64,000 nt of DNA, taken from positions 62,001 through 126,000 of the forward strand of contig NZ_JAJTBB010000021.1 of assembly GCF_021287135.1 (NCBI RefSeq). The letters run 5' to 3'. Numbering within the stretch: the stretch's first letter is position 1; each line of letters begins with the position of its first letter. The notes beneath the pieces were generated by a model. It had not been told where the DNA came from. It did no database searches and saw only the letters and a program-made list of their open reading frames with translations. Made by a program: the position numbers and the translations under genes. Shown here in pieces: positions 1 to 9,316 of the stretch. This DNA comes from Acidovorax sp. (lineage in GTDB: Bacteria > Pseudomonadota > Gammaproteobacteria > Burkholderiales > Burkholderiaceae_C).

Positions 1-1308
1 TCAAATCCCAGCATTGCCTATGGCGTTAGCGCCGGCCTCTCAGGCAGTTTCAATCCTTCGAGCCCGCAGGTGATCTGGGACTCCGTCGTGGTGGCCCATG
101 AGATCGGGCACGCTTTCGGAAGCTCCCACACGCATGACTATGACAACCCTTTCATTGCGCCCTCTCCCAATACAGGAGGAGCCATTGACTGCTGCTACTC
201 TGGCAATGCCACCGGGCAATGCGGCCTGTCTCTGGGCGGCGGGGGGCGGACCGGGTATTTGCCCGGGTTATCCTCGATTACCGGCGGAGGCACTGGCCAA
301 CGCAACGGCACTATCATGAGTTATTGCCACCTGGTGCTTGGAGGAATGGGCAATCTCAGCTGGACGTTCGGAACGAATCATCCCTACGGCGTGAATCCTG
401 GCCGTGTGCCCGCGGTGATGTCCAGCCAGGCCCAAGCCAAACTCCCCCTGGACACCTCCGGGACTTCCGACCTGATGGTGACCAAGGCTGGCAACGGTAC
501 GGTCACCAGCTCCCCCGCAGGCATCAACTGCGGACTGGACTGTACCGAGGCCTTTCCCGACGGAACGGCGGTGACCCTGACTCCGACCCCGGCGGCGGGC
601 TATGTCTTTTCGGGATGGTCGGGTGACTGCACAGGGAGTGGCGCCTGCACAGTGACAGTCAATACACTGAAAAGCGTGACGGCAACGTTCACCACCGTTC
701 CGGTCGGCCTGCTCTCCATCGCAAAAATCGGCACGGGAACGGGCACGGTCACGCGGGCTGGCGGAGCGATCAATTGCGGAGCAACCTGCACCGAGTCGCT
801 TTCCCCTGGCTCCATAGTGACCCTGACAGCCACGCCCGCGGCAGGCAGTACTTTTGCCGGTTGGAGCGGCAGCACCTGCTCAGGTACTGGCGCTTGCTCG
901 TTCACGATCAATTCAAATATCACGGTGAACGCTCAATTCAACCTGAGTGTTGGCGCGGGCACCGTGACTCCTTTGCTGCAATCCGATCGATCAGGGGTTA
1001 GCGGCTCGTCACAGTACTACTCTTTTACTGTCCCTGCAGGAGCTCAAAACCTGAAAGTACAGACCAGTGGCGGTATCGGTGATGCCGATCTGTACGTCAA
1101 GCTTGGGCAAACCCCCACCCTGTCCTCGTACGATTGTCGACCATACTTGATTGGGAACAACGAGGCATGTGATTTTCCAACACCGACACCTGGAACGTAC
1201 TACGTCATGTTATACGGATATACCGAATTCAACGGAGTTACGCTAGCCGCGAGTTATCATAGGCGCGTTGTCGACATTACCCCCGTCATTCAAATCATCC
1301 TCGAATGA
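1..1308 (+). CDS. Secreted metzincin-type metalloprotease with bacterial repeats and PPC domain (5' end outside window)
   Basis: The frame is open from base 1, so this is the C-terminal 435 residues of a longer protein. The zinc motif HEIGHAFGSSHTHD (fragment residues 33-46) fits HExxHxxGxxH of metzincins, and TIMSY near residue 106 fits a Met-turn. Two Cys-containing repeats follow at about 158-228 and 235-305 (each with GINCG or INCGA and a GWSG motif), like the extracellular 'bacterial repeat' domain. The last 110 residues (DADLYVKLG, GTYYVMLYGY) look like a pre-peptidase C-terminal (PPC) domain, usually removed after secretion. Together these indicate an exported zinc protease. The signal and propeptide are not in view. 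The stop codon overlaps the start of the next gene. The substrate is unknown; family-level confidence is high. Confidence 0.85.
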   Translation, partial: SNPSIAYGVSAGLSGSFNPSSPQVIWDSVVVAHEIGHAFGSSHTHDYDNPFIAPSPNTGGAIDCCYSGNATGQCGLSLGGGGRTGYLPGLSSITGGGTGQRNGTIMSYCHLVLGGMGNLSWTFGTNHPYGVNPGRVPAVMSSQAQAKLPLDTSGTSDLMVTKAGNGTVTSSPAGINCGLDCTEAFPDGTAVTLTPTPAAGYVFSGWSGDCTGSGACTVTVNTLKSVTATFTTVPVGLLSIAKIGTGTGTVTRAGGAINCGATCTESLSPGSIVTLTATPAAGSTFAGWSGSTCSGTGACSFTINSNITVNAQFNLSVGAGTVTPLLQSDRSGVSGSSQYYSFTVPAGAQNLKVQTSGGIGDADLYVKLGQTPTLSSYDCRPYLIGNNEACDFPTPTPGTYYVMLYGYTEFNGVTLAASYHRRVVDITPVIQIILE

Positions 1309-1643
1309 GCTTAAAAATGAAGAAGCTTTCCCATATCGCAATTATTGCAGCTTTCACAATTTTCTCGGGAGCGAGCCATGCAGGCACATCAACCGGCAAG
1401 GTGACCTTCATGATTATCAATTCTACAAATTACCTTTTCTTTATTGCAGGTGTAAAAACGGAGTCCCCGACCTGTGGCAACAATAGCGAATGGGCTATAA
1501 ACCTCGGAAGCGCACAAGGAAAAGCGCTATATGCACTTTTGCTTTCCGCCCAGGCGCAAGACAAGACTGTCAGTGTCGTAGGAAATGGCACTTGCAGCAT
1601 CTGGGCCGACCGCGAGGACGTTCTATACGCGGCAGTTTATTAA
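1305..1643 (+). CDS. Small secreted hypothetical protein
   Basis: This 112-residue protein has a clear signal peptide: KMKK, a hydrophobic run, then GASHA before the predicted cleavage near residue 26. The mature part is about 85 residues with two cysteines that could form one disulfide. I recognise no family. The start at 1305 overlaps the protease stop in an ATGA arrangement; an alternative ATG lies at 1317 and also leaves a good signal peptide. Translational coupling to a secreted protease suggests a partner such as an inhibitor or folding helper, but that is inference from position only. Confidence 0.7.
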   Translation: MSLKMKKLSHIAIIAAFTIFSGASHAGTSTGKVTFMIINSTNYLFFIAGVKTESPTCGNNSEWAINLGSAQGKALYALLLSAQAQDKTVSVVGNGTCSIWADREDVLYAAVY

Positions 1644-1746
1644 CCTACACCTGGCTATCTCGGGCATCGATTTCTGCGTAGGTCGGGTGTCGCATCCCGG
1701 ACGGTCACATGGTCGCTTATAGAACAAATGCGGATGGGTCTGATGC

Positions 1747-1763
1747 GGCTTTGTTCCACAAAC
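1747..1763 (+). repeat. IS left terminal inverted repeat
   Basis: GGCTTTGTTCCACAAAC. It pairs with the reverse complement of 2784-2800 with three mismatches and marks the left end of the decayed IS5-type element. Confidence 0.75.
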
Positions 1764-1791
1764 GGCTCCATTGCGCTGGTCTCGGCGTATG

Positions 1792-2757
1792 AGTGGACCC
1801 CTAAAAGCAAAGGCCCGCGACAAGACCACCAATTGAACTGAGCACAACACGGTGCTCAGGGCCCGAAGCTCCCTACTGTCTTGCTGGACAAAGACATGCA
1901 GTGGTACGCGGCAGCCAGCGGCAAACGGGGTCGCCGGCAGACGTTCACGGATACTGCCATCTAGTTTCGCCCGAGCATCAAGTGCTTGTTGAGCTTGGCC
2001 CTGCGGCAGCCTGGGACTCATTCAAAACCTGCTGCGTCTGGCGGGGCTGGACTGGCGGGTTCCGGACTCAGCACGCTCAGCCGTCGTCAAAACACTGCAG
2101 GTGCGACTGCCTTACCGGCGCAGCAGCACAACGCTGGATTTTTGGTGCACAGCACGGGCATCAACCTCCTAGGCGAAAGGGAGCGGAAACGCAAGAAGCA
2201 CGGGGCCGAATACCGCAAGCAGTGGCGTAAGGTGCACCTGGGTATTGATGCCCGCCCGCTGGAGATTTGGGTCATTGAAGTCACGGACACCTGTGTGGGC
2301 GATGCACTCATGCTGCCCGGACTGTTGGCGCCGATACCGCCACATGAACCGATCGCCAGGGTGAGTACCGATGGTGCATATAACACCAAAGGCTGCCTGC
2401 GGCGATAGCGCAAAGAGGCGCGCACGCGGCGATTCCCCCGCGCAAGAACGACAAGCCGTGGAAAGAGACCTGGGGGGGAGCGTCTGTGCGAATGCTGCGC
2501 CGAGAGCTTGCCAGAGACTGGGGGGAGTCTGGAAAAGTGGGTCGTCCGGCACCGAAGAATCTTGTCGGAAATCAAGATGCACACTTCAAACGGCTGGACG
2601 AGAGGTGATGGCCGGCAAGAGAGGTGATGGCCGGCAAGTGCGAGCACTACGTGACGGAGCTGCGTGTGCGGTTGGCTTTGCTCAAGCGCTTCACGCAACT
2701 TGGACGCCCAACAACGGCGCCTGCGTCGGTGCCCGCTATGGCGTGGCTGCGTCTTGA
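1792..2757 (+). pseudogene. IS5-family transposase remnant
   Basis: Conserved IS5-type blocks can be read across frames: DKDMQWYAAASGKRGRRQTF then DTAI (about 1888-1963), STGINLLGERERKRKKHGAE then YRKQWRKVHLGIDA (about 2155-2256), and ARVSTDGAYNTKGC (about 2356-2397). The coding frame is broken by a TGA near 1836, a TAG near 1961, several frameshifts around 2030-2150 and after 2400, and a 19-bp duplication at 2600. The DGAY catalytic block survives but no continuous transposase can be made. Confidence 0.8.
2600..2637 (+). repeat. 19-bp perfect tandem duplication in the IS remnant
   Basis: The unit GAGAGGTGATGGCCGGCAA occurs twice head to tail (2600-2618 and 2619-2637). Because 19 is not a multiple of three it shifts the transposase frame. 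It looks like a slippage duplication that occurred after or during decay. Confidence 0.85.
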
Positions 2758-2783
2758 GTTGGGGTTATCTCGGCCTGATTGGG

Positions 2784-2800
2784 GCTTGTGCAACAAAACC
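2784..2800 (-). repeat. IS right terminal inverted repeat
   Basis: On the minus strand this reads GGTTTTGTTGCACAAGC and matches the left end at 14 of 17 positions. AT-rich unique DNA begins immediately after it. Confidence 0.75.
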
Positions 2801-2935
2801 AGTTTAGTCAGGAATAATATAAATCCAAAAATTTCCCCAAAACCACATCAATAATAAATTAGCACGATGGTTTTAGTATTTTACTAGATTTCTTTATGTC
2901 CGATAACCATATATTATTGGTCATATATTATAAAT

Positions 2936-4999
2936 ATGACCACAAATAACCACACCTATCGACCCGACATTGATGGGCTTCGCGCCTTAGCAGTTACAGC
3001 GGTTGTTGTATTTCATTTTTTGCCAACTTATCTACCCGGTGGATTTATTGGCGTTGATGTATTTTTTGTTATCTCTGGTTATTTGATATCAAAAACCATC
3101 TATTCCGACATCAGCTCCGGTATTTTTACAATTACCAATTTTTACGAACGTAGAGCAAAACGTATCTTACCAGCTTTCATCGTTGTTTCGAGTGCCTCCT
3201 GCATTGCGGCCTGGCTGTTGCTTTTCCCAATGGAGTTCGTTGATTTCTCAAAATCCCTATTTTGGTCTGGTATATTTGCCCCGAATTTTTGGTTTTGGAT
3301 GAAATCGAATTATTTTGGACCAGCAGCAAATCAAACTCCCCTATTGCACTATTGGAGCTTAGGAGTTGAAGAGCAATTTTATGTCATTTTCCCATTGCTG
3401 GTGCTACTTGTTTATAGGACAGCGAGGCGAGCACTTCCACTCGTGTTAACGGTCCTTTTTTTGATTTCACTCTTCGGTTCGGAATGGATGTTAAACCGCG
3501 ATCCCAGCCAAGCTTTTTACATGCTCCCTTGGCGGGCCTTTGAACTTCTATCGGGAAGCCTCCTTGCATTACTCCCTTCAACGTTAAAACCAACCCAGCG
3601 TATGCAGCAGGCAACTTTTCTTACGGCCGGTTCTGGGCTAGCTGCAATATTGTTTGGCATGTTTTTCATTACGAAAGAAATGAGATTTCCAGGACTACTG
3701 GCATTAGTTCCTTGTGTGAGTACTGCATTGTTAATCTGGGCTGGCGGAACAGCACCTAACGTTGTCACTCGACTTCTGAGCGCCTCTGTAATGACATCGG
3801 TAGGCAGAATTAGCTACTCACTTTATTTGATCCATTGGCCATTAGTGGTCTTAGGCAAACGAGCTTTTCCAAACGCCGACCCCATTAATTTCGCACTTTA
3901 TGGGATATCTACATCTGTTATTCTGGCCTTTTTTTCATACTTCATCGTTGAGCAGCCGGTTCGCAGGTGGGCCCCTATGACACGAAAACCTGTCCTTTTC
4001 GCGACCTCCGGTGCGTCATTGGCTACTATATTGGTAGTGGCTACAATGGGTTTTTTAGGCGAAGGCTTTCCATCCAAATTTCATGGATCCATCCCAGAAA
4101 AATTAGCGCCCAATGATTGGGTTACGCACCAGAAAGCAAGATCCTTGACTTTAAACTCAACCACACCTGAAGTTTTCTCAAATACAGTTCCCTTAAGTTC
4201 AGGTCCAACAAAGAATTCAACGCCTACGCTGGAAGGATTTAGCGTAAACGAGGCCTTGTCATTTCAGCAGTTTGACTTCAAGTCACTTTTCCGTCAAGGC
4301 ACATGTTTCCTGGAACCAAACCAGAGTTTTGCCGACTACCGTCCAGACTTATGTTTGCCAAAAACAGGGCGCATTATTGTGCTATGGGGAGATAGTCATT
4401 TAGCACAATATGCACATGGCCTGAAAAATGCCATGGAAAGCGATGGTTTTGCGATCGGCCAGCTGACCGCATCGGCCTGTGCACCCTTGGTCGGCGTCGA
4501 CGTGGCTACCAGACCTAACTGCCGAGCATTCAATGACCTTGCGATTGCAACGCTACAGGAAATCAAACCAACGCTCGTGATAATGTCAGCAGTTTGGACT
4601 GCCGAGCTTACACAAATTGCAGAGATGGACAAGACCATTCACCTCCTAACCTCAGAAGGAATTCATGTAAAAATAATAGGTCCTAGCGCCATATATAAGC
4701 AAGCCATTCCAGTTCTTATTGCTCAAAGGCTTCAAGCCAAAAATTTCAGCGCATTTTCTGACAACGATATCGAAGAAGTAGTTTTCGAGCGTGATGCAAT
4801 ACTTAGCAAGTATTTTTCAAATCGTCGCGACGTGGAATATATTTCCGTTCTTTCTTTAGCATGTCCTGCAAGACATTGCCCGATATTTGATAATGGAGCA
4901 CCCCTGCATTTTGATACCGCGCATTTGACGTCGACGGGATCGATTTGGTATGGCAAAAAACTCGAGGCTCCGGTCGCGGCGGGCATGCAGAGAAATTAA
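2936..4999 (+). CDS. Acyltransferase-3/SGNH fusion, probable surface-polysaccharide O-acetylase
   Basis: This 687-residue protein has the N-terminal acyltransferase-3 domain of the OafA/YrhL family (YRPDIDGLRALAV at residues 8-20, GGFIGVDVFFVISGYLI at 35-51), about ten membrane segments to residue 370, and a C-terminal SGNH-hydrolase-like domain (VLWGDSHLAQY near 483, HFDTAHLTSTGS near 660). Proteins of this layout transfer acetyl groups across the inner membrane onto O-antigen or other glycans. No strong Shine-Dalgarno site is visible before the ATG. The gene is clearly more AT-rich than its surroundings, lies between IS remnants, and sits 0.9 kb from the O-antigen locus on the opposite strand. 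Acquisition by transfer and a role in decorating the O-chain are likely inferences. Confidence 0.85.
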   Translation: MTTNNHTYRPDIDGLRALAVTAVVVFHFLPTYLPGGFIGVDVFFVISGYLISKTIYSDISSGIFTITNFYERRAKRILPAFIVVSSASCIAAWLLLFPMEFVDFSKSLFWSGIFAPNFWFWMKSNYFGPAANQTPLLHYWSLGVEEQFYVIFPLLVLLVYRTARRALPLVLTVLFLISLFGSEWMLNRDPSQAFYMLPWRAFELLSGSLLALLPSTLKPTQRMQQATFLTAGSGLAAILFGMFFITKEMRFPGLLALVPCVSTALLIWAGGTAPNVVTRLLSASVMTSVGRISYSLYLIHWPLVVLGKRAFPNADPINFALYGISTSVILAFFSYFIVEQPVRRWAPMTRKPVLFATSGASLATILVVATMGFLGEGFPSKFHGSIPEKLAPNDWVTHQKARSLTLNSTTPEVFSNTVPLSSGPTKNSTPTLEGFSVNEALSFQQFDFKSLFRQGTCFLEPNQSFADYRPDLCLPKTGRIIVLWGDSHLAQYAHGLKNAMESDGFAIGQLTASACAPLVGVDVATRPNCRAFNDLAIATLQEIKPTLVIMSAVWTAELTQIAEMDKTIHLLTSEGIHVKIIGPSAIYKQAIPVLIAQRLQAKNFSAFSDNDIEEVVFERDAILSKYFSNRRDVEYISVLSLACPARHCPIFDNGAPLHFDTAHLTSTGSIWYGKKLEAPVAAGMQRN

Positions 5000-5079
5000 T
5001 GCATCTGGGCATTTCAATTGGCCGGGGCGTGGAGATTGCGTGCGTGCGCATCCTGCGCTCAGGACAATGGCGCGGTATC

Positions 5080-5215
5080 ACAAGGGCGTTCAGGGCGCCA
5101 TGATGAAGCGGCGCAGCGTCATCCAGTGGGCCGTGGGATACATAAAGATGGATCAGCGGCTGAGCCGCAGTCCGATCAATGGGCCGGCGGTGACGCGGTA
5201 CCGGGATTAAATTAC
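5080..5215 (+). pseudogene. IS5-type transposase C-terminal fragment
   Basis: The short frame reads MMKRRSVIQWAVGYIKMDQR followed by LSRSPIN. This resembles the IS5-group transposase C-terminus RRxxIEPxIGHxKxDxRLxR. The following LKGxxGDA block is corrupted and the frame ends at a TAA near 5208. It is a relic and may derive from the same element as the fragment at 5479-5813, although the order of the pieces is rearranged. Confidence 0.5.
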
Positions 5216-5478
5216 GCCTTATTCTGACCGGACGTGCAGGCGGTCACCGCGACACTGCTCGCCGCTTCAAGCAATCATCGACTGCCCGCGACTGAGAATC
5301 GTATTTTCAGGGCAAGCTATCGAGTCGGCCTTTGTAAAGATCCAGGAACCCGGATGAGCACGGGGTTTGCGGCAATTCCACTTGGTGCTTGATACCTCGA
5401 AAATATTTCAAATCAGATTCTAATTCTTGGAGTATTGCAGATGTGCAAGGCCGATTTCTTTAGCCACTTCGGCCCGAG
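5216..5478. other. Gene-free relic DNA
   Basis: No plausible gene is seen. The stretch lies between two transposase fragments and is probably further IS debris. It has mixed composition and no convincing terminal repeats. Confidence 0.4.
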
Positions 5479-5813
5479 ATGATTGATCCGCGCCACCCGT
5501 TGCTTGTACTGGCCAGTTGCCAACCCTGGCCGCAGATCTTAGCGGCTGTGGCGCTGTGGTACGTCCGGTAGGTCCGTGAAGGTCTGGCAATTGCACAGGG
5601 GACCTGTTCGGCCTCCTCGCTGCAGGTCGCAGGGGCTGGCGTTGCCGCAACCGGCATCCCGTTTTCCCATCCGTCTAATGGTCAGCCTGCTGCAATTCAA
5701 GCAAGCCTACAAGCTCAGCAACGAACAACGGGCAGAGCACTGGGTCAAGAACGGCGTCTATTAGCACTTCAACGGCATGACTGTTGATTTCTTCCACCCA
5801 GAAAAGACTCAAC
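5479..5813 (+). pseudogene. IS5-type transposase N-terminal fragment
   Basis: Starting at ATG 5479 the frame reads MIDPRHPLLVLASCQPWPQI, then stops at TAG near 5570. After a frameshift it resumes with FPIRLMVSLLQFKQAY and LSNEQRAEHWVKN, then stops at a TAG near 5763 where the family usually has a Trp, followed by HFNGMTVDFFHPEK. These are the N-terminal blocks of an IS5-group transposase (DPRHPLV, PIRLM, LSDE, ERW). At least two stops and one frameshift make it non-functional. Confidence 0.65.
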
Positions 5814-5933
5814 GGTGGGTCAAAATTCTTTGAAAATCAACACTGTTGGGGAAAGCCCAATCCGAATCGCAGCAATGCAACTGTCCAACCTCGGGATGTC
5901 AGTTCAGCGTCAAGGCGATTCACTGGTGCCCAA

Positions 5934-8126
5934 TCAACATCCGCTGCTCGTCACTGCACTTTCTGGCAACAGGTTCGATGATCGAGGTTCAAGCATCACA
6001 CGGTCCAACATTATGGAGAGACCGTAGTAGTCTTTCGCGACCTCTGATTCAAACATCAACACGTTTTCGCCGCGTTTCAAAACGCCAACCGGCACGGTGG
6101 CAACACCCTCCAGGCCACTCAAGGCAAGCGACATTTGCTTGCCGTTCACCGACACGATCAGGCTCTTGAGAACGCGGTCATTGGCCGCTGCGGATAGACG
6201 GAATCGAAGTATGTAATCGGTATCCCTTGGCAGCAACTCAAAAAACAAACTGCCGGCCCGTGATGTTTTCCACGCGGCAGACGTCTTGTCGAGTCCTGAT
6301 ACAGTCCATTCGGCCTCGCGCCACCCGTTGCCGCGGATAGGTAACTCTAAACTCCAGACATCTCCAAAATCCCAACGGTAGCAATCACGAACACGATAGC
6401 TCGATTGCCACAGCTTTCCGGCAAGTGGCCAACGAGTACCGTACAGCCCCGTAGGGTCAACCGGAACATTCTGGTCTCTTGAGATGCCCCCGCGTCTGGC
6501 GGTCAACTCCTCGCCGTCAATCGTGAGCATGTCTTGCCCCACATCCAGCGTCACTGCAGTGGCAACCGGCCATCTGATCACTTTATGTGACCCGCCAGGT
6601 ACAGGCCGGCCAAGGGCGCCGACGGGTTCAGCTTCTTCAAAAACCCATTGCCCATCCAATTGATAGCAATGCCCGGTGCGACCCAATCCATCCCTACGCA
6701 TCCATTCACCGGAGGGCTGCCGACAGATTTCCACTGGCCCCGTGGGACGCCCAACGATGTACGACAAAGCATAGCCCAGGTTCTCGGGCAAAAACATCCA
6801 GGTGTGGCCCAGCAGGTTACTGTAATCCCTGACCACGAGAGGCGGGGAGCCTTCTCTCTGGCCGTATTGGCTGACCACCTCGCCCAACAGCTTGCGTTGA
6901 AGATCCGAAAGATATTGGTAGTGGCTGAACTGATGCAGTTGGAAGGTTAGACCCAGCAATACCGCCGCAGACGACACAAGCAACGCCAGAACCCGGCTGC
7001 GGCCGACAATGAATGCCAGCGCCCCCACCCAGACCAAGGCGGCTCCAGGACTGGCAGCCAGGAAGGTGCGCTGGCTGATCGAGAGGTGAGGCAAGGAAAA
7101 TAGATACGGGAAATAGCCCGCCAGTGCAATGACAACACCTACCCACATCAGTCTACAGGCACTTGTCGACGAAACCTCGTCAAAGGGCTGTTTACGCGGT
7201 ACACGAACGGTGAGCACTGCAGCCACAACGAGCACCATAGTGCACACAACCAAGTAAATCAGGTTACTGACCGGCTGCTCGAGGGTCAACCGAAATGACT
7301 CCGCCCACCCACCCCAGAAAACGTGCACGGCGCCTACCGTGAAGAGTTTCGGCAGGGTTTCGGTGAGCAACCCGACGATACCGCCTCCCCCGACCAGGCT
7401 ACCTTGGTAACTGCTGCCTGTGGCGCTAGCCCCAGCAAGATACAGGCCGTACAGCCCGAGCCCCGCACCGAATACCACCCAGATCCGCGCCCGTTGCCAA
7501 GCGATACGAATCACACCCCGTGCACCTAATTTGACGACAAAGTAGCCTGGCGCCAACAGGAGCATGGCGAACGAGGCCTCGTACATCGCGATACCGACGA
7601 CAACCAGGACGGAGGCAAGTGCCGCTGCGATATAGGCAGCGAAGCCATCACCCTCCTTTTCAAGCGCCACAATGAGCGCACAGGCCCCCAACATCACAAA
7701 AGTGATAGCCCAAACGATGTGCAGGCTCCTCAGCGACACGTGCATCGTGTCGGCTGGATAGACGATGAACAGAAGCACCGCCATGGCGCCCAACAGCCTT
7801 GAGTGCGACAGCCGCAGGACCAACCAGCCCCCCACGGCCCCCTTGAGCATCAGGGCGACGATCAGCAACAGGTGCCAGGGCACGAAGGAGTGGGAACTCA
7901 GCTTGTTCGCGATGCCTGGCATCAGGAAGGTCAGGGGCCGCATAGCGAAGTTGGGTACAACACCGTCTCGTCCTGTCACAAAAAAATGGCCATATTTGCT
8001 ATAGAGCCCCAGCATGCCCCACTCTTCGATGAGCCCTCCCATTTCGAAGCCGAACGGCAGCCAAAGGGCTGTGGCCACAAGTCCCCCCAGCAGCAGAAAA
8101 GCAGCGATATGGGTCAACCTTGACAT
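5934..8126 (-). CDS. Polytopic membrane protein, GtrC-like glycosyltransferase candidate
   Basis: The 730-residue product has about ten or more hydrophobic segments in residues 5-440 and a soluble C-terminal part of about 280 residues that looks beta-rich. I chose ATG 8126 (MSRLTHIAAF) because GAGGT lies about 6 bases upstream; a longer frame opens at 8174. No textbook family is obvious, but the layout resembles integral-membrane C-type sugar transferases. Context is the main evidence: it closes a minus-strand run containing GtrA (82 bp upstream) and a GtrB-like GT2. In such systems the third protein moves the sugar from undecaprenyl phosphate to the O-antigen in the periplasm. Membrane location is well supported; the transferase role is inferred. 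Confidence 0.65.
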   Translation of the reverse strand: MSRLTHIAAFLLLGGLVATALWLPFGFEMGGLIEEWGMLGLYSKYGHFFVTGRDGVVPNFAMRPLTFLMPGIANKLSSHSFVPWHLLLIVALMLKGAVGGWLVLRLSHSRLLGAMAVLLFIVYPADTMHVSLRSLHIVWAITFVMLGACALIVALEKEGDGFAAYIAAALASVLVVVGIAMYEASFAMLLLAPGYFVVKLGARGVIRIAWQRARIWVVFGAGLGLYGLYLAGASATGSSYQGSLVGGGGIVGLLTETLPKLFTVGAVHVFWGGWAESFRLTLEQPVSNLIYLVVCTMVLVVAAVLTVRVPRKQPFDEVSSTSACRLMWVGVVIALAGYFPYLFSLPHLSISQRTFLAASPGAALVWVGALAFIVGRSRVLALLVSSAAVLLGLTFQLHQFSHYQYLSDLQRKLLGEVVSQYGQREGSPPLVVRDYSNLLGHTWMFLPENLGYALSYIVGRPTGPVEICRQPSGEWMRRDGLGRTGHCYQLDGQWVFEEAEPVGALGRPVPGGSHKVIRWPVATAVTLDVGQDMLTIDGEELTARRGGISRDQNVPVDPTGLYGTRWPLAGKLWQSSYRVRDCYRWDFGDVWSLELPIRGNGWREAEWTVSGLDKTSAAWKTSRAGSLFFELLPRDTDYILRFRLSAAANDRVLKSLIVSVNGKQMSLALSGLEGVATVPVGVLKRGENVLMFESEVAKDYYGLSIMLDRVMLEPRSSNLLPESAVTSSGC

Positions 8127-8208
8127 GCAACGTACCTCAGAAATCTTGCAATCAGACAACACGATCGGAAACACATACGAACACGCTACAAGTGGCGCAT
8201 CACGTCAC

Positions 8209-8595
8209 TCATGGACGGGCAAACACCCACTTATCCATCACCAGATAACTCACAACCGGAACCGCCAAGATCGTGGTGCCCATCCCCATCCAGATGGGCC
8301 ACCCCAGCAGATCAGTCATCAGCCAAGCAATGACCACTGCCAGAGCAAAACCCAACAAGTGGTTACCCAGGAATCGCGCAAACTGCGGCGTTAACGCCCC
8401 CCTCGCTTCAAACGTCAGGTGCCGATGTCCGAAGAAGGCCAAGGGCACAGCCGTCGCGTAGCCCAGCCCACTCGCGACAGCCGCGCTAACTGCGAGCACA
8501 TCGGCATACAGACGTGTCGCCAGGGCATAAACCAAGGCATTCGCGACGCCCACCATGGCGAAACGTGACAACTTGCGCAGCAGCGGATGGTTCAC
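8209..8595 (-). CDS. GtrA-family flippase
   Basis: The 128-residue protein has four predicted membrane helices and the GtrA signature (FAMVGVANALVYAL at 12-25, then a C-terminal WVF). GtrA proteins are proposed to flip undecaprenyl-phosphate-linked sugar to the periplasmic face for O-antigen side-chain modification. The start is GTG at 8595, six bases after the methyltransferase stop, with an AAGGGTAGG stretch upstream. Its neighbours, a GT2 with C-terminal membrane segments and a large membrane protein, complete a Gtr-like set. Confidence 0.85.
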   Translation of the reverse strand: MNHPLLRKLSRFAMVGVANALVYALATRLYADVLAVSAAVASGLGYATAVPLAFFGHRHLTFEARGALTPQFARFLGNHLLGFALAVVIAWLMTDLLGWPIWMGMGTTILAVPVVSYLVMDKWVFARP

Positions 8596-8601
8596 TGCGG
8601 C

Positions 8602-9303
8602 CTACCCTTGCCACTCGGCGAACAGCGCATATTGCGCACCCAGCGGCAACCATCGCAGCGACCGCTCGACGACGTTCATTTTCTTCAGGGCGGCGGGAAA
8701 GAAAATGATGTTCCAGAGGCTCGCGACCCGATAACCCAGGTCACGCAAAACCGACTGTACCTCCCGCTGGCCGACCAATGTCACCCCCACGTCGAACGGG
8801 CAATCCCGGACCACCTTGCGTGTCACGGGGTTGGCAGGGTTGTGCTCGAACACAACCAAAAGGCCCCCGGGCTTCATGCAGCGGCCGATTTCCTTCAGCG
8901 TTGCCGCACGGTGCGGAGGTTCAATGTGATGGAGAACGTTTGATACCACCACCACATCGAACTTCGCCGCATCAAAGGGCAGAGTTCTGCCATCGTACGA
9001 AGTCAACTGGCAGTCTGGAACATGGCGCTCACCGGCCAGCTCCAGGCTGCGGCTCGAAACGTCCACCCCATACAAGGAGGCGCCGGCAAAAAGCCCGTGC
9101 AAGTAGGGCAGGTTGGTACCTGTCCCGCAGCCAAAATCAAGGATGGCCGTTGGTGTGGCGCGCGAGCGCTCGGCCATAAACGCCCGCAGCGCTGCGAACT
9201 TTCGCTCGGCGTAATAAAGGCTGTCGCCCCCGCCCACAGCGAGTGCATTGTCCAGTGTCTGCCGATAACTGTCGGCGTGTGCGTCAAACTCGTGTTCGGA
9301 CAT
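8602..9303 (-). CDS. Class I SAM-dependent methyltransferase
   Basis: This 233-residue protein has the methyltransferase motif I ILDFGCGTGTNLPYL (residues about 51-65), an acidic residue after strand 2 (GVDVSSRSLE) and the motif FDVVVVSNVLHHI near 125. I chose ATG 9303 (MSEHEFDAHADSY) over longer frames because it matches the usual N-terminus of the family; it starts 13 bp after the SDR stop. Embedded between an SDR and GtrA, it probably methylates the sugar handled by this module, either as nucleotide sugar or as lipid-linked sugar. The acceptor is not visible in the sequence. Confidence 0.8.
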   Translation of the reverse strand: MSEHEFDAHADSYRQTLDNALAVGGGDSLYYAERKFAALRAFMAERSRATPTAILDFGCGTGTNLPYLHGLFAGASLYGVDVSSRSLELAGERHVPDCQLTSYDGRTLPFDAAKFDVVVVSNVLHHIEPPHRAATLKEIGRCMKPGGLLVVFEHNPANPVTRKVVRDCPFDVGVTLVGQREVQSVLRDLGYRVASLWNIIFFPAALKKMNVVERSLRWLPLGAQYALFAEWQG

Positions 9304-9316
9304 GCGGGGGGTAGCC

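Larger units (their letters stand above)
1747..2800. mobile_element. Decayed IS5-family insertion sequence, about 1054 bp
   Basis: The two ends carry 17-bp imperfect inverted repeats: GGCTTTGTTCCACAAAC at the left and, read on the other strand, GGTTTTGTTGCACAAGC at the right (14 of 17 match). Between them lies a broken transposase of the IS5 family. I could not find a convincing target duplication next to the ends (left flank ...tgatgc, right flank agttta...). The element is inactive because its transposase has in-frame stops, frameshifts and an internal 19-bp duplication. Confidence 0.8.

Noticed and set aside
1740-2810. Target-site duplication flanking the IS5-type element
   Set aside because: The bases beside the two ends do not match; the duplication has decayed or the ends are misplaced by a few bases.
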